64,000 bases of DNA from Rhyzopertha dominica (GCA_025024175.1 QCXZ01000041.1:6505786-6569785), one strand, 5' to 3'; shown: positions 23,221 through 36,060, counted from the stretch's first letter. Program-made: numbers and translations. Notes: generated by a model not told the origin, from the letters alone.

Positions 23221-24830
23221 AAAAATGTATCGAAAAGCGTAAAAAAAAGTTTTCGCAAAAGCTTGTAAGACTTTATAGTGTATAGACATTGGATTTATAA
23301 GTTCGCTTGCCCTTTACAAAACCCAGAACCCAACAACCGCCCTTCCGATGCCCAGCCAATCTTGATACACAATCGCACAGTTCCCCACATTGCTGCGCTT
23401 CTTATAAATTCCAGGGCAATAAGCATGACCGAACGAAACGCAGACGATCCCGGAACCTAATATATTTCCAGGAGCGGGTATAATTTCCCGGTGCCGCAGG
23501 AATGTTGGAAAGAGTAATACCACGGAGGTCTCTTTCCAGGACGTGTGCACGTTACATGTGTAGGCATGTGCTCCAGGGGAAGCGCGGTGTATATCAAATC
23601 CCGAATTTACATAGTAAAGGAACTCACGCAGGTCAAAGGTTGGCGGTCTATTGTGACCTTAACTTATGCCACCCGTCTGCTTCTTATCAAGCTTTTCTAT
23701 TGCTGCGCGACACCGTAAGGAGAACATGGGCGGTTCGTAAATTTTCACGTGAGGGGTGCTGGACTATAACTATTACATATAAGTTGGTTATCTGTTCGAC
23801 TCCTCCTATAATTTCCAAAAGATAAATGATAAACGCGGGAAATTTAATACAAGTTCATATTCTAACTAAATAAATACGAGTATATGCTTCAAAGGGTTTA
23901 ACAAAAGGAAGTTATACTTACATACAAAGTGAACGGAGCAGTGGCTTACCTGTAACAAAAACAAACGCATTAATGTTTATTATCCTAACTTCAAGGCCAC
24001 TATTTGGTTATATACGATCTTCTTAAAAATTCAAAGTTTCTCATAGTAAATGTAACAATTAGTAGTTTCTTATAAAGAATCCTAACACAAAATTTTCAAA
24101 TAAAGTTGCAAGGCACAATCTATGAGACTCGTTATACGAACAATCGATTATTACCGCTCACAATGGTTTACAAGTATTACCTGAAGCTGTCGGAAATAAC
24201 AGACGGGCTCGGCACGTTCCACTGTTTTGCAGTGGAGTGAACCGTATCCAAAAATTGTGTTTATGTTCTTTTAGAACTTTTCCTTACACATAAATAAATG
24301 AGCATTATTTGGTATTATAATTTGAACTACAAATATTTCTCATCTAATAGCTTTTAATGTATGACTAAATCGTATTCTTTCCTAATTTAATGAGTAGTAT
24401 CTATTTTATAACCATGAATGGTAAACATTCCAATTTCAATGCGGCAGCCCATACTTTCTAATTTTTGATCGCGGTGTGTCGTCCTCTGCCTTGTTTCTTC
24501 GCAGGTTAAAATTTTCTTTTAATCCAGAGGATCATAAACGTAGTTTCTACCTGTATATTTTTTTGAAAATAAGAAGAAATTGGAACTATTCTACTCCTAC
24601 TATAAACGGTATTGAAAGCATATGTGTTTACTTATATTTTAAAGTTTTACAGCATATAAGCGTACCAAGTGCGATATTTAGCCACTTATTAAGATGCGTT
24701 TGTGACAAATACATTTCGTGGGGCAACTGGTCAAACAGATTATTGCTGATTCTAAACCGTTGGGCAACTGAGTACCTCCGAAACAATTAAATATGTCCAT
24801 TCTTATCACTAGGATCTGTCGCGGCATATA
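23221..24830. other. Gene-free stretch
   Basis: GC-richer patch at about 23290-23780 with overlapping open frames on both strands, none recognised. The rest is AT-rich. Confidence 0.4.
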
Positions 24831-25725
24831 CCTGAGCGCTTAATCGACTGCTTTGAGCATAACCTGCAAAAGTGTGTTAAAACCATTGGCTTTTCAATGA
24901 AAAAGGTGAAAAAGAAGCAATGCTTGATGGAAAGTCAGGCAATAAGAAAATGGAGATACGATTATTTAAAATCTATAAAAATCTATAGGCAGAAAAATCG
25001 TCCGATACTTTTCCTCTACGAAACATGGTACGATACCCATGATACAATAAAAAAAAGGATGGGTTGATGACTCAGGGAAGTGCAACGTCAATATTCCGGC
25101 GTCAAAAGGCAAAATAATAATGATTCTACACGCAGGAGGTGAAAATGGTTTCGTTCCTGGAGCCCTGTATCTTGGATGTAAAAACTTAAAGGAAGCAAGC
25201 GCCGATTATCATCCTGATATGAATGCGGAAGTGTTTGAAAATTGGTTCAAAAACATTTTATTGTCCAAATTGCCATCAAACAGCGTCATAGTAATGGACA
25301 ACGCTAGTTACCATTCGGAGCAACTGGATGAAATTCCAAATACAACAACTAATAAGGCAACTATTCAAGAGTTTTTAAGATAAGAAGATTTATATTTCGA
25401 AGAGGACTACACAAAAAAAACAATTGTTGGAACTGCTTGGCACAAAATAATTTTGGAAGAAATTTAAAATTGACAGTCTCCCTTCTGAATGTGGACACAC
25501 CATTTTACGATTACCTCCATATCATAGCATTCTCAACCCCATTGAAATGATGTGGGGCAGTTGAAAGAAAGAATTCGACGAGGGAACACCGGTGGAGAAT
25601 TTGGCAATGAAATGCTGCTAAAAATTAGACACGAAGCTGAAATAACAAGTGTTGATGCATGGAGAAATTCAGTGCGGCATGTACTGGACATTGAAAATCG
25701 GTACAGAGTGAATCATGCACAATAA
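24831..25725 (+). pseudogene. Tc1/mariner-like DDE transposase, copy 1
   Basis: Open from 24831 (DCFEHNLQKCVKTIGFSMKK, RPILFLYETWYDTHDT), then shifted by one base at an eight-A run near 25049 and open again from about 25100 (MILHAGGENGFVPGALYLGC ... SVIVMDNASYHSEQ). A stop at 25381 follows QEFLR. Past further frameshifts come GHTILRLPPYHSILNPIEMM and the C-terminal RHVLDIENRYRVNHAQ ending at 25725. DDE enzymes need two Asp and one Glu/Asp. The first is expected in LDETW but reads LYETW (Asp to Tyr); the second (VMDNASYHS) and the third (NPIEMMW) are present. So catalysis would fail even if the frame were whole. I found no terminal inverted repeats. Confidence 0.85.
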
Positions 25726-26849
25726 TTAATAATAGAAGTTAATTAACAAGCTGTAATGAACATAATCGACACCGTGTATAAATTTTATTGTGCACTATGG
25801 TAAATTTTTTCTAGCAAATGTAAATAATTTTCTACTTACTAATTTGTGTTTTTATATTAAATTTGTATAAATTCGTTATGGCATGCATCGAAAAATTTAC
25901 ACCCAATAAAGTATCACATAAAAAAAATAGCGAGTCGCGCCAGTTAGCATCTGGTCTGCACTAAATAAAATTTGTTATAAAAGCTTCTATGTTTTATTGA
26001 TTGCTAAATTATCACAACTAACAAATTTAAAAAATTTATAGTGGAAAAGTTAAAATTTTAGCCAACAAGATTTTTTTGAATACGGTCCTTTTAGGAACTT
26101 TGAAGCGTGCCACAAATCCCAATAGTTTAGAATGGCCGACCATCAAGCTGTAAAACCCTCTGCATAAGGCAGTATCATAGATCGTTGCTTGATACTTTAG
26201 CTAAAAGACCAGGCGTAATAATCTCAGGGTATTCGACATTGCTCAAGACAACCAAAGGAATAGTGATACTGATAGCGTTGCTATGAAAATATTTAAAGAA
26301 AAAATGAATTTAAAGCTTCATCTCGATGATATCGATAGTTCTCATTGGATGAGTGCAAGCAACAATAAACGCTTATTATCGTAAAACTGACAAATTATAG
26401 AGCACATTGCTTAATATTGCAAAATAGGAAAATTCTGCGTGGAAGTAACATTCGAATTACTGAAGATCTTAAAAACCAGGTTTACTCTATTTAGTCAAGC
26501 TAAAGTTGCTTTTGAACAAAACTCCGTTTGGACATTGGATGGAACGGTATGAACCAGGAAAAGTGACGTCAAGAATATAATTAAAACTTAGACTGAATTG
26601 CAAAGGTTTGCTAGATCTTAAGCGTGGCTGGCAGCGTAATAAAACAGAGTTCGTGTTCTTTATACCTACCGTCAATACAACCATATTTGTACTGATTTCG
26701 ATTTATTACGTATCATTGTAGCATATTTATATCTGTTTTAGTAAGTTAGGCATCTCACAGGTGTAGTATTAATAGTAGCAGTAGTACTTCGACTACGAAT
26801 TTTTCTTCATCTTTATCTTCACAGCTCTGTTTTTCTTCTTCCACAGGTT
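25726..26849. other. Gene-free stretch
   Basis: AT-rich. Nothing beyond short accidental frames. Confidence 0.4.
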
Positions 26850-27705
26850 CTTTTATTGAACTTTCCTTTAGCGTACCGCATCTTGTTATCAGCTTACGTG
26901 GACCTTCAAGAGCATATTCTGCTAAATAAGTACGAAATTATCGGTTTATCAGAGACATATCTGCACCCTAAAGTAACTTACAATGAAATAGCTATTTCTG
27001 ACTATAGGCTAATTAGAGCTGATCATGCAACCAGGGCAGGTGGTGTGGCGATATACATTAAAAGTAGTATTAGGTATGAAGTCTTGTTGCGAATGAGCTA
27101 TGAGTATATAGAGTGTATATGATGTAGTGTTCAGATAGGTGGCATGGCCCGGTGATTGGGGTAACCTACACACCTCTCAGTTCTAGCACCAACAACTTTT
27201 GTAATATTTTAGAAAATATTTTGTGGTACATTTACGTTAAATTTTAACATTGATGGTTTAAAATTTGACGCTGCAACTGTTTGTGTATTACTAATTGTCA
27301 TGAAACAATTCAATTATACCCAGCTTATCAGTCAGGCCACACGTGTTACTGGCAATTGTGCAACAATTTTTGATTTATTTGCTATTTATTATGCATCATG
27401 TCAATGCGCTTACTTACCGATCTCTTGGTGATAGCAACTTTGAACGGTTTGAAAGGGATTTGACTCATTTTCCATTGAATCACATATTTCAGGTAGGCGA
27501 TATTGATGCCAAGGTATTGCTGCTAAATAGCTATATCGTATAAAGTTATTTGATATACATGCACCTTTATGTAAAGGTATCCAAAAGCATAGAAGCTTTA
27601 TCTAAATTCAAAAAATCGAGACAACCGATACATTGGTGCTACTATAAACAACTTCGAAATTTCACTTCTTCAGCAGTTAAAGCGGAAAAAGGGCTTACCT
27701 AAGAC
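26850..27705 (+). pseudogene. Non-LTR retrotransposon endonuclease fragment
   Basis: The plus strand reads LQEHILLNKYEIIGLSETYL (about 26900-26960), then YRLIRADHATRAGGVAIYIK. This is the start of the AP-type endonuclease of non-LTR elements, with the catalytic Glu in LSET. A stop at 27121 is followed in other frames by NIDGLKFDAATV, QFNYTQLISQATRVTGNCAT and IFDLF, which fit the GDFN ... QLI-x-x-PTR ... LDL region, with the GD of GDFN lost. YYKQLRNFTSSAVKAEKG near 27640-27705 fits the linker before the RT. No RT follows, so the fragment is cut at its 3' side. Confidence 0.75.
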
Positions 27706-28439
27706 GGCCATGACATGCAGCACAGGGTTGAGCGCTAGTTCCTTGTCAATACATATATAGGGAGGCAGGTTTTTTTTGCCATGGTTAAGATGCATGTTAC
27801 CGATTTTCAGAAAAGTGGATAAATCTAAAGGAGCTCCGAACCTGTAACGGCAGTGGCATTCAGAAAACTGAGAACGGAAGAATGTGGCGTTCTGTTTAAC
27901 TATAGAATCCGTTCTTAGAAACAGGTTCACCAAACTTCTCTAGGGCGTGTAACATGTCTTGTTTCCATTGCAATGTAGCTTTGTTAGATATGGAGACGCT
28001 ACCGCTACCCTACTGTGCGAAGAATTTTGGGAAACTTTTGATGGCACCTAGCTTGACTCAATTAAGAAAACTGTAGAGAGGGACGGAGTAGCCCGTTTTG
28101 CTCANTNCTTTGAAGCAGAATTGTCAGGACTTCCCTAGAGTATTTTAACCAGAGAAATCGTAGTTGGCAAAGGTTATTCGCAGGAAGGTACTTTGTCGCC
28201 ATTAGGGATATGCCTACGGACCTGGATAATTATGTGGGCAATATCGCCATCATAGTGTGCGGGAAGATTGGAGAAATTGTCTCGATTCACTAAAAGCTTC
28301 ATGAGACCACACAAAAGTGTTTCTGTTCCTGGAGACAGAGGGGTGAAAGGCGAGAGACTACATGTACAGTGGTGTAGCAGCAACACTAACGGGAGTCAGG
28401 TTAAGTCAGTTGCTATTAGGCTGTCCAGAACACGTATTT
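27706..28439. other. Gene-free stretch
   Basis: No recognised coding or repeats. N calls at 28105 and 28107. Confidence 0.4.
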
Positions 28440-28715
28440 GTCATCCAGCCGCCATCTTTAAATGCCCTAATAAGATGGGAAAAACAGTTCGTTTTGGAGA
28501 GCCAGTTGGCGCGAACTAGCTTGCGCAAGCGAGCCGTTATTCGTTTCAATAGTTCGTTCGCGAACTGAAGCAACAGCTGTTCGTTCGCAACCGACAAACT
28601 TTCAATGTCACGAACCAGTTCGCGCAGTTCTCACCCGAGAGCCATTCTTTTTAACAGTTCGTTCGCGACCGACCCACCTCTAGGTAATTTAGGTTATGTT
28701 AGTCATCCAGCCGCC
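28440..28715. repeat. AGTTCG/CGAACT palindrome repeat between 14-bp direct repeats
   Basis: GTCATCCAGCCGCC occurs at 28440-28453 and 28702-28715. The 248 bases between hold four GTTCG(T)TCGC words, a hairpin AGTTCGTTCGCGAACT (28551-28566), a perfect palindrome GCTTGCGCAAGC (28519-28530) and GAGAGCCATTCTTTTTAAC. It resembles a short non-autonomous element, with the 14-mers as a possible target duplication. No terminal inverted repeat is evident. Confidence 0.4.
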
Positions 28716-29678
28716 TTTTGATAGCATTCTGGATAGGCTAATCTCAACAGGTTTTTTTGACACCTGTCTTGATCAATGTTACTGAAATTCACAGGCTTGG
28801 ATGAATCAGGGGGCCAAGTTTACGAGTCGCCACTGGTTGAGCGCAGCCAACATCGGCGGATCAAGGGAGGCAGTGTCCGTTCGAACAGAAAGCTTTTATA
28901 AATTGGCTGGCGGCTACGTAGCAAGTGGCTCCGGTATCAAGTGTAAGGATGCGAACACAGTAGTTCTCCAGGGTGAGGATTTAAATAAGATAATGGAGAA
29001 CGGTCGGCAGACTGCAGCGCGAAGAATAACGCGGGGAAATACGAAGAGATTACAGTCGCGATTGCGGCCTCTCAATTTTACTTATTTCCCTTGTCGTTCG
29101 AGCCAGAAGCGCTGCATATTCGGCGAGATGTGACTTCTTTACATAGCGTTCTCAAAAACGTGACGTGCCTTACAAGCAGCCCGTTTACCGGCTTATTGAT
29201 TTTATTGTGTTTTCGTGCACGGTCAGCGCAAGATTCATGGCCAGACTGATGGGAAAGAAAAACGTTACTTGGACAAAGTTTGATCAACTTCAAAGTGTGA
29301 ACTCTTTTGTGTTTAGATGCTTCGGAGAATATCCCCCTTTGTACCGGAATGAACAAAAGAAATGGGCAAAGTCCAATGTTTAAGTAAACAATATTTCATT
29401 TATCCGGTGTTAAGGAAAGTGACTAGCTGTTTTAGCTTAGACGTTCACTATGGTAGAATAAAATTCTAAGGATATGAATAAAATTTATTTCAGTTGTAAC
29501 TGCTATTGTTGACTTAATTTCTATATGGTCAAACGGTAATTAGTCCAACGACACAATGACAATAAACAATATATTTACGGCTAGATTTTCAGTAAACTAA
29601 TAAGGGAATGCATTCACACAATTTTTGATACAAATATTGTTGTTTAACCGAAATTCTCTAAAAACGTATGCACAATTA
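28716..29678. other. GC-richer stretch without recognised gene
   Basis: 28800-29380 has open frames on both strands (110 codons on plus from 28801) whose products I do not recognise. Base composition is above the window average. Could be conserved noncoding DNA or an unrecognised exon. Confidence 0.3.
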
Positions 29679-29702
29679 AAGTAAAAAATTGTCCCATGTA
29701 TG
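29679..29702. repeat. 24-bp direct repeat, left copy (target duplication)
   Basis: Begins AAGTAAAAAATTG and ends TCCCATGTATG. Identical over 24 bases to 31897-31920, with differing bases on either side. Confidence 0.75.
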
Positions 29703-31896
29703 ATTGATTGATTGAACCAGCGTATGGTCAGAATTTCTGTCACTCCCAGATATACCGCCAGGCCGACCGTCTACGCTGGGTTGGAGGGGTACATGCTGAT
29801 TGCTAGTAGTGCGACTGCCTAGCGCATGTTAAGGAAATATAAGGACTGGAATGCGAAGGTTATATAGATACATTAATTTTCTTTGAATGTTTTTTTTGGT
29901 GCTGTTGACATCATTGGTCCACTTCAGAGTAGCTCGATTAATTTCTTGTTTCTTATGATTTCTAGCTATTATTCTTCGTTCTTCCCCGACTTCTGAATTA
30001 TCCTCTCTATAGTTGTTTTCCATGTAAACCACAGCTTTTTTTCCTTTTTCGTTGGTCTTCGCTTAGTTCCCAGGTCTTCTTTAACATGTGGTCTGCTTTT
30101 CTCCTGGATGTGTCCCTAGTATTTCGTCGCGTATGCCTGTTTCGTTTATGATCGTTCTTTCATCCAAGAGTTCAGCTATTACCGCATGCGTGGTATGTAT
30201 TTGGTTGAATGATATTTTTGCCTTAGATTATCATTTTGTTATTTCTTGAGTTATTTGCCTAAGCACTGTGTTCTCTCTTCTGTGAGCTGGGACATGTACA
30301 CCTACAATGCACACTGCTTCCGTCTTCCAGGATTTTATGTAGCATGTATACACTTAACTAGATACACGGAATATATTTCACTATAGCGACCGCAACAATA
30401 ATAACATATATAATAGAAACATACACATAAGTACATAACACTGGGGTACATAGTGAATTAAACTCTTAGAATTTTATGTAGATTTTCGCTTTCTGTAGCT
30501 TGTTTAGATTGCTCTTTCATGGTGATGTTGACGTTTTCTTGTTTGATTTCATCTATGTTTGTCCGATCGCTTGCTGGAGCTCTAGGTACGTCGGGTGATG
30601 GTCTACGTGATCATTCTTGTCTGCGTGCATTTTTTTATATATTAGAGATTCTTTACGGCCGTGGGTTATTGTCTCTAGACAAGATTATCGCACTATCATG
30701 GTGGTTAGTTTTGCTCCTTATTTCTGGTATTGCCGCTAAGGTTTCTTCTGAAGCCTTTTTGTTCCAAGCTGTTTATGACTGCTGGGATTCTTTTGAATTG
30801 TATTTTGGCAGTAGACTGTGAACAGTGTCTTCTATACTACTTCCGANCTTCTACATGTTTTGTCTGGTGTGATTTACAGATTTTCTTGCCCGTTTTCTGG
30901 ACAACGTTCTCCCATATATGTATCTATTTCGTGAGCCAATGTGCTCCGCAGGCGGTTTCTGTCCCGCAATTGTATAATTTCTTGTACAATACACTTTGCT
31001 AGATACACGGAATTACTTCACTGTAACGACGATAACAATAACAACCGCAACACAAACACAAGGAATTCCGAAATTCAGTATGATTGTTTAACGCCACGGT
31101 CATCTTAGGTCATAGGCGTATAATATCGTCGTAAGCGGTTCCTCTTTTCCTTTAAATCTATTCTGTTTTCTCCTCTTTCTGTTTCGTTGAGTTCTTATAG
31201 CTGTAGAGCATCCTTTTTCTTTTCTTTTGTGTTCTTTTTACTGAAAGGACGTCTAAAAAGACGAGGCTTGCATTTGTTATTTGTTAGTTAGTTGGTTGAT
31301 CGTTCTAGTTGTTAAGACTACGGTATGAGCGTTTATATATTTTGATTTCCTGATGCTTAGGGTTTATTGTAATTTAGGATAGTATTCGGTTATCGCGCGT
31401 GAGATAGGTCAGGGTGCTGTTTTTGATCTGTTTATACACGTCCTGGTTAGTTTTACTGCGTTTTTGGTGTAATGCTCCCCGTCTCTTCTGGCTAGGGTCA
31501 TTTCGGTCCTAAAATACATTAGTTTTGTCCCGGAATGCGATATTAGTTGTATTGGAAGAGAAATAATACAAAGGAAATCGCTAGTTACGTATATGCAACA
31601 TATGCAAAATTAAATTATTATGTTAGTGTGTTAGTTAACTATTTTTCTGCTATCTTATCTTATTTTAGTTCCTGTTGTAGGTGAGTTCCCACGTGTGGTC
31701 CATATATCCACATATATAGGTGGTCAGTTGGGGAATCACCACGCTAAGCACCTGTCCTGACTATATAACCGTGCAACACTAACTGGTTGTAGAGTTTAGT
31801 TTATTAATCACAAACAATTGTAGCAAAACTGTGGCAAAACTCAGAGACCCATTGGAACACACGTCTGTCTCCGACCAGCGCCCAAACCGAACTCTT
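29703..31896 (-). mobile_element. 2.2-kb retroposon insertion, unclassified
   Basis: Everything between the two identical 24-mers is one insertion. At the left edge the plus strand starts ATTGATTGATTGAACC, so on the minus strand the element ends in a (CAAT)n tail. A short tandem tail plus a long target duplication is the mark of target-primed reverse transcription (LINE or SINE). The minus-strand 5' end begins AAGAGTTCGGTTTGGGCGC. Coding is eroded: minus frames such as CIVQEIIQLRDRNRLRSTL (about 30940-31000) and a 67-codon frame (30032-29829) belong to no family I can name, and no RT motif is visible. Two segments, about 30335-30405 and about 30985-31050, are direct repeats of each other (CTAGATACACGGAAT with ACAATAATAACA-like flanks). 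Confidence 0.7.
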
Positions 31897-31920
31897 AAGT
31901 AAAAAATTGTCCCATGTATG
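31897..31920. repeat. 24-bp direct repeat, right copy (target duplication)
   Basis: Exact partner of 29679-29702. Confidence 0.75.
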
Positions 31921-33778
31921 GGGACCTAACTGTATTTTATTCCCGCATCAAGATTTTACTCTCAAACAAAAGTAAAAGCTTTATTTATGCAATGTACAGT
32001 GGAGTAAACCTTATTTAATTATGCACAAGTGAGATAAGTCAATCTGTAAAATCAGTGAAATATTTTCCATTATTCCTAATTATGCCTGTATCGAACCGTG
32101 CACTATTAATATGTGACAAAAAATAAAGGAAGGGTTTATTCTAAAAAGTACATTAAACCTCTCTTGGGCTGGGGAATCCCTTATTTAACGTCTCGGTGAC
32201 ATCAATATCGGCATCCGCAATCACGAGATCATCACGTTCGTCTAGCGCGTCGACATTGACGCGCCTGCAATTAGTGGAGAAGTTTGGTTGTCTTGTAGCT
32301 TTCCCCCCCTTGCAATGATTTTATTGCCTGGTGTACCGCGGTCGGTCGCTTCATTTGCCCAGATCTTCTCCCCGAATCTACATTTTAATTTAAACCCGAA
32401 TTCCACGGTGTTTCATTAAACGTGGCGGCCGTCTCGGTCTGCGCCTCCGTCTTGCCACGTTATTAAGAATTGTTAAAACTCGAAGCAAACCCCACAGACA
32501 TAATCTAACCCTTTTGTGAGCAAAGCCTCTTAGGCGGNGCGTAATGAATGTGATTCTTTTCCGTTCGGTCCTTGGTGGATCTCCGCTTAGACTGTTTGTT
32601 TTTGGGCAGGGAAGCTCCTTCCGACTGAGTGCGCAGACAATGCTTTGAGCTTAAATGTAATAATATGTATGAAAGGAAAAAAATATTTTCACTCAATTGC
32701 AGTGGTAATTCATACTATATGATTGCACCTTTTCTGTTCTTACGGAACGTGGAACTGGTGAGCACGACGGTTGAACAACTGCGGAGCAACACAAATCTTT
32801 ATCGTTTAAGTTTACAAGACTCCGGAACATCGTAGACCACAAATTCACTCTTTTCCGAGAAACCTCCAAAACATCCTCCTGGCCATCATTCTTACCAACC
32901 ATCATTCAAGCCACTGGCTGACCGACAAATACAGATTTCAATTATTTCACCTTTTCTTTCAAATCCTTAAATTATTCTCCTAATTGCTTAACGTTCCACA
33001 AAAATAGGATAATATTCACAATCTCTTTCCAAGCGTAAGTGTTCTCGATTTAGTAGCGGGGAGAATTTCTTTGATGCATGTAATTTAACCCTGCAACTAA
33101 CGTATCATTTGAAAGTTTTGGAAGAAGCTCCATTAGTTGTATCGAGTGGCAAAGGTGCATGTAAAAAAGCAGGTCATGGAAATAAGATGTCACCCTCCAT
33201 GTCATCTAAATAAACCATGCAAAAGTTTTTGATTTCTGCTTTACATAATATCTTATAAAATTGATCTTCGTCGAGGTATTTATAATTTGGTTGGGCGAAT
33301 GTCGAAGCGATACATTGTCAGTATTGTCACCTTGACGGATGCCGGTAGCCAAATCTTTCGGATTCACCGACACTTAGACGACCAAACCTGATCTTTAAGA
33401 TCCTCCCAGTCATCATTTAGTTTTGTCGGTTTGTGGAGATGTGTTGAAGTTTTTGGGATTTCATCAAAATTTGACAGTTTTATCAGTTAAATATCGAAGG
33501 AATTTCGGAGAGTAAGTAGGATTTCTTGTTGAAAATGGCTTTGAGGGATCGTGTGAATGACGGCGTTCTTCAAGAGGCTCACATTTCATCGGAACTGGAT
33601 CTCTTTTCCCATGGACAAATTTCTGGCTACGTTTGTTGGAGTGCTGCGAAAAAACCTATATTGTCGATGTGCCCAAGCGGAGTAAACCACATTTTGTCCA
33701 AGAACGTCGATTTTTAAGAAGGCTTTATTAACATTTATGGGTTGTTTCCAGAGTTAAAGTCAAAAGTTAACATCTCAT
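31921..33778. other. Gene-free stretch
   Basis: CpG-richer patch at about 32160-32600 resembling conserved noncoding DNA. 33526-33717 has a 63-codon plus frame that may be the degraded start of the transposase that follows, but no motif is clear. Confidence 0.4.
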
Positions 33779-34480
33779 ATGAACTTTTTTCTTGCCATAC
33801 AAAATATAAATAATCGAAATCAAAACATAAGCAAATCGACAATTTATCGCACAGATAATATGAAAAAGGGAAAACCACCGTGCTTTAGGTCCCTATCGAG
33901 TAAAAATATTGTCTTGCTAAAAATAAAGAAAACGCCAAAATACATAGAAGCTCAATTAGAGAGAATTTCGAGATGTTGCCGATCGTTGAAGCGAGTGCAT
34001 TTCGTCAACAAATTAATTATGATGGAAGACAAAAAATATTTTACTTTATCTAACAGTGAGATGAAGGGAAATGATGGTTTTTACACAGACGTTTACGAAA
34101 ATGTACTTAATGGTTTTAAATTCAAAAGCAAAAAACTAGTTTGGTATGTTGTGCCATTTCTGAGGCTGGCTTCATCTCGCAGCCCTACATTGGTGCCAAT
34201 CGGGGAGGAGGCTTAAACAAGGAGCGTTATATCAAAAAACATCTCTCTAAACTACTTCAGTTTGTGAACATGCATCGTGCAGATGATCAAATAACATTTT
34301 GGCCAGATCTTGCTATGTGCCATTATGCGAAAATCATAAGGGACTAGTATGCTGCCAACAGCATCAATTTTGTACCAATCTGGGCCTATCTGAGGCTCAC
34401 AACTGAGCCGCCGCATTTCTAGAAAAAATTGTGAAATCGACGCTGCGGTCGTCCAAAGGATAATGCAGCGCGTTATAGGT
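33779..34480 (+). pseudogene. Tc1/mariner-like DDE transposase (second family), decayed
   Basis: The first frame (33779-34216) has KKTPKYIEAQLERISRCCRS, the first catalytic region MEDKKYFTLSN and NDGFYTDVYENV. A frameshift near 34150 leads to the second frame (34141-34347): CAISEAGFISQPYIGANRGG, ERYIKKHLSKLLQFVN and the second catalytic region FWPDLAMCHYAK. INFVPI follows (to about 34383). The expected NVPQ-RPIEDFW block with the third acidic residue cannot be found, because the sequence turns unrelated after 34400. In the first region the aspartate is kept but the usual DDEKYF reads EDKKYF. It is clearly distinct from the family at 24.8 kb. Confidence 0.8.
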
Positions 34481-36060
34481 TATTGTCGGTTGTTGGTTAT
34501 CCGAATTTTGTGTGTTCCCTTTTCATTTCCTTCTGTAATTTCTTATCATCTTATTTGGGACTTCTCTCTAGCATCTGCTCCTCCATAAATGTTGATATTT
34601 TAAATGCAATACGATTTCTATATCTTTTACTTCACCGATGATAGATCGGGGGAACGGAATCTAAACATATGATAGCAAATGATGAAGTATCTTTGTATAC
34701 AGTTTTGAAGACTTCACATTAAAGGACTTTAAAATGCACCTAAGTAGATTTTCTATCGTTTTGTTACTTACCTAATTTATTGGACACAAATAGAAAACCC
34801 TATCTGTATCAGAGACCAGCCAATGTAAATATTTATAAACATGACGGTCGGGTGCATGTAGCGCTTTCCTAGCGATGAATATTTTACAGCACCTAAGCGA
34901 CAAATTAACTGATTGTCAAGCAACTGTCCAATAAACGTCCTTAAATTATCAAAGCGCTCGCAGCGGCTACGAATTTTAAACTATTTATAAAGCCGGGACT
35001 TCAAATTTTAACCACACCATTATGAACTTTCTTAATCTCTTTAACACCCTGTTATGGTTATTTTATTAGCACGTTGCGTGATGTTGCGCATAAAGGGAGC
35101 AACATAAATTATGTTTTGCCACGCCGCGATTTTTATAGGCCCGGTAAAAATTTCGACCGTAGCGCATCGTTTTTTCCCGGGGATCCCTTAATTAACGTAC
35201 AGCTCGGCGCATAATTTTCGTAATCAGTTCAGTGCTTGAGGAATTCGGACCCGACCGAGACTACGTCGTAAACCCCTTCATTCTGCCCATGGACTAATGA
35301 AATTCTCCGGATTGTGAGTTTCGAGTACTGGGGGATGGCGCCTGAGATTGAATGTTTTTTGCGCGTTGTTCGAAGTTCATATAATGGAATTGACAGAAAT
35401 GTTGCGCCATTTGATCTCATCCAAGCCCCGTGCTGCACTACAAGATAAAATTATCATATGGTTGATGAGGCCACGGCTATTAAAAACTTTGACTGTTTGA
35501 AGTTTTCTTGCCTCAAAAAGAGCTAGACTTTGAAAACCCAAGTTTTGGTCGTTCATTGAGCATTGAGCATTTGTTATGTATTTTATCCTACTATAAAACC
35601 ACAATGCCCTTGACTGACTTTAAAAACCAAATTATTATAAAAAGGCGGGGTATCAATACTAACAGGAGGACCATGGGAGCGGGGTATTTCCCAAAGTAAC
35701 TATATTTAATTGAAACAAAGTATAGCAATAACGAGATAATAGTGTGCGATTTTTTAATTCTTACAAAAAGATATGCTAGCTGAATGGCCTCCTTCTCCCC
35801 ATACACTCTTAAAGCCGAATGTTAAAATGCTGCATAACACGACACAAAATATCCAACGAATTATTTGCAATTTCTTTCAGAATTTTCATTTTCAGCTCCT
35901 GAATATCTCATAGTTTGTCAATGAACACCTTGCTTTTTAGATACCCCACAAAAAAGCTATCTCGGGGGCATTCAATGTATCCGTTCACAGTTGCAACGAA
36001 TACTCACAAAGTGAACTCAAAATGTCCATTAGGCGAATAGAATATAGAATATAAAATTAG
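34481..36060. other. Gene-free stretch
   Basis: GC-richer patch at about 35090-35420 with no recognised coding. The rest is AT-rich. Confidence 0.4.

Noticed and set aside
28801..29133. 110-codon plus frame as a gene
   Set aside because: No domain recognised and overlapping antisense frames are equally open, as expected in GC-richer DNA; kept only as an unassigned stretch.
30519..31002. Plus-strand open frames of 90-100 codons with a hydrophobic, membrane-like look
   Set aside because: They lie antisense within the 2.2-kb minus-strand retroposon and match no family; the hydrophobicity follows from the reverse complement of A-rich coding.
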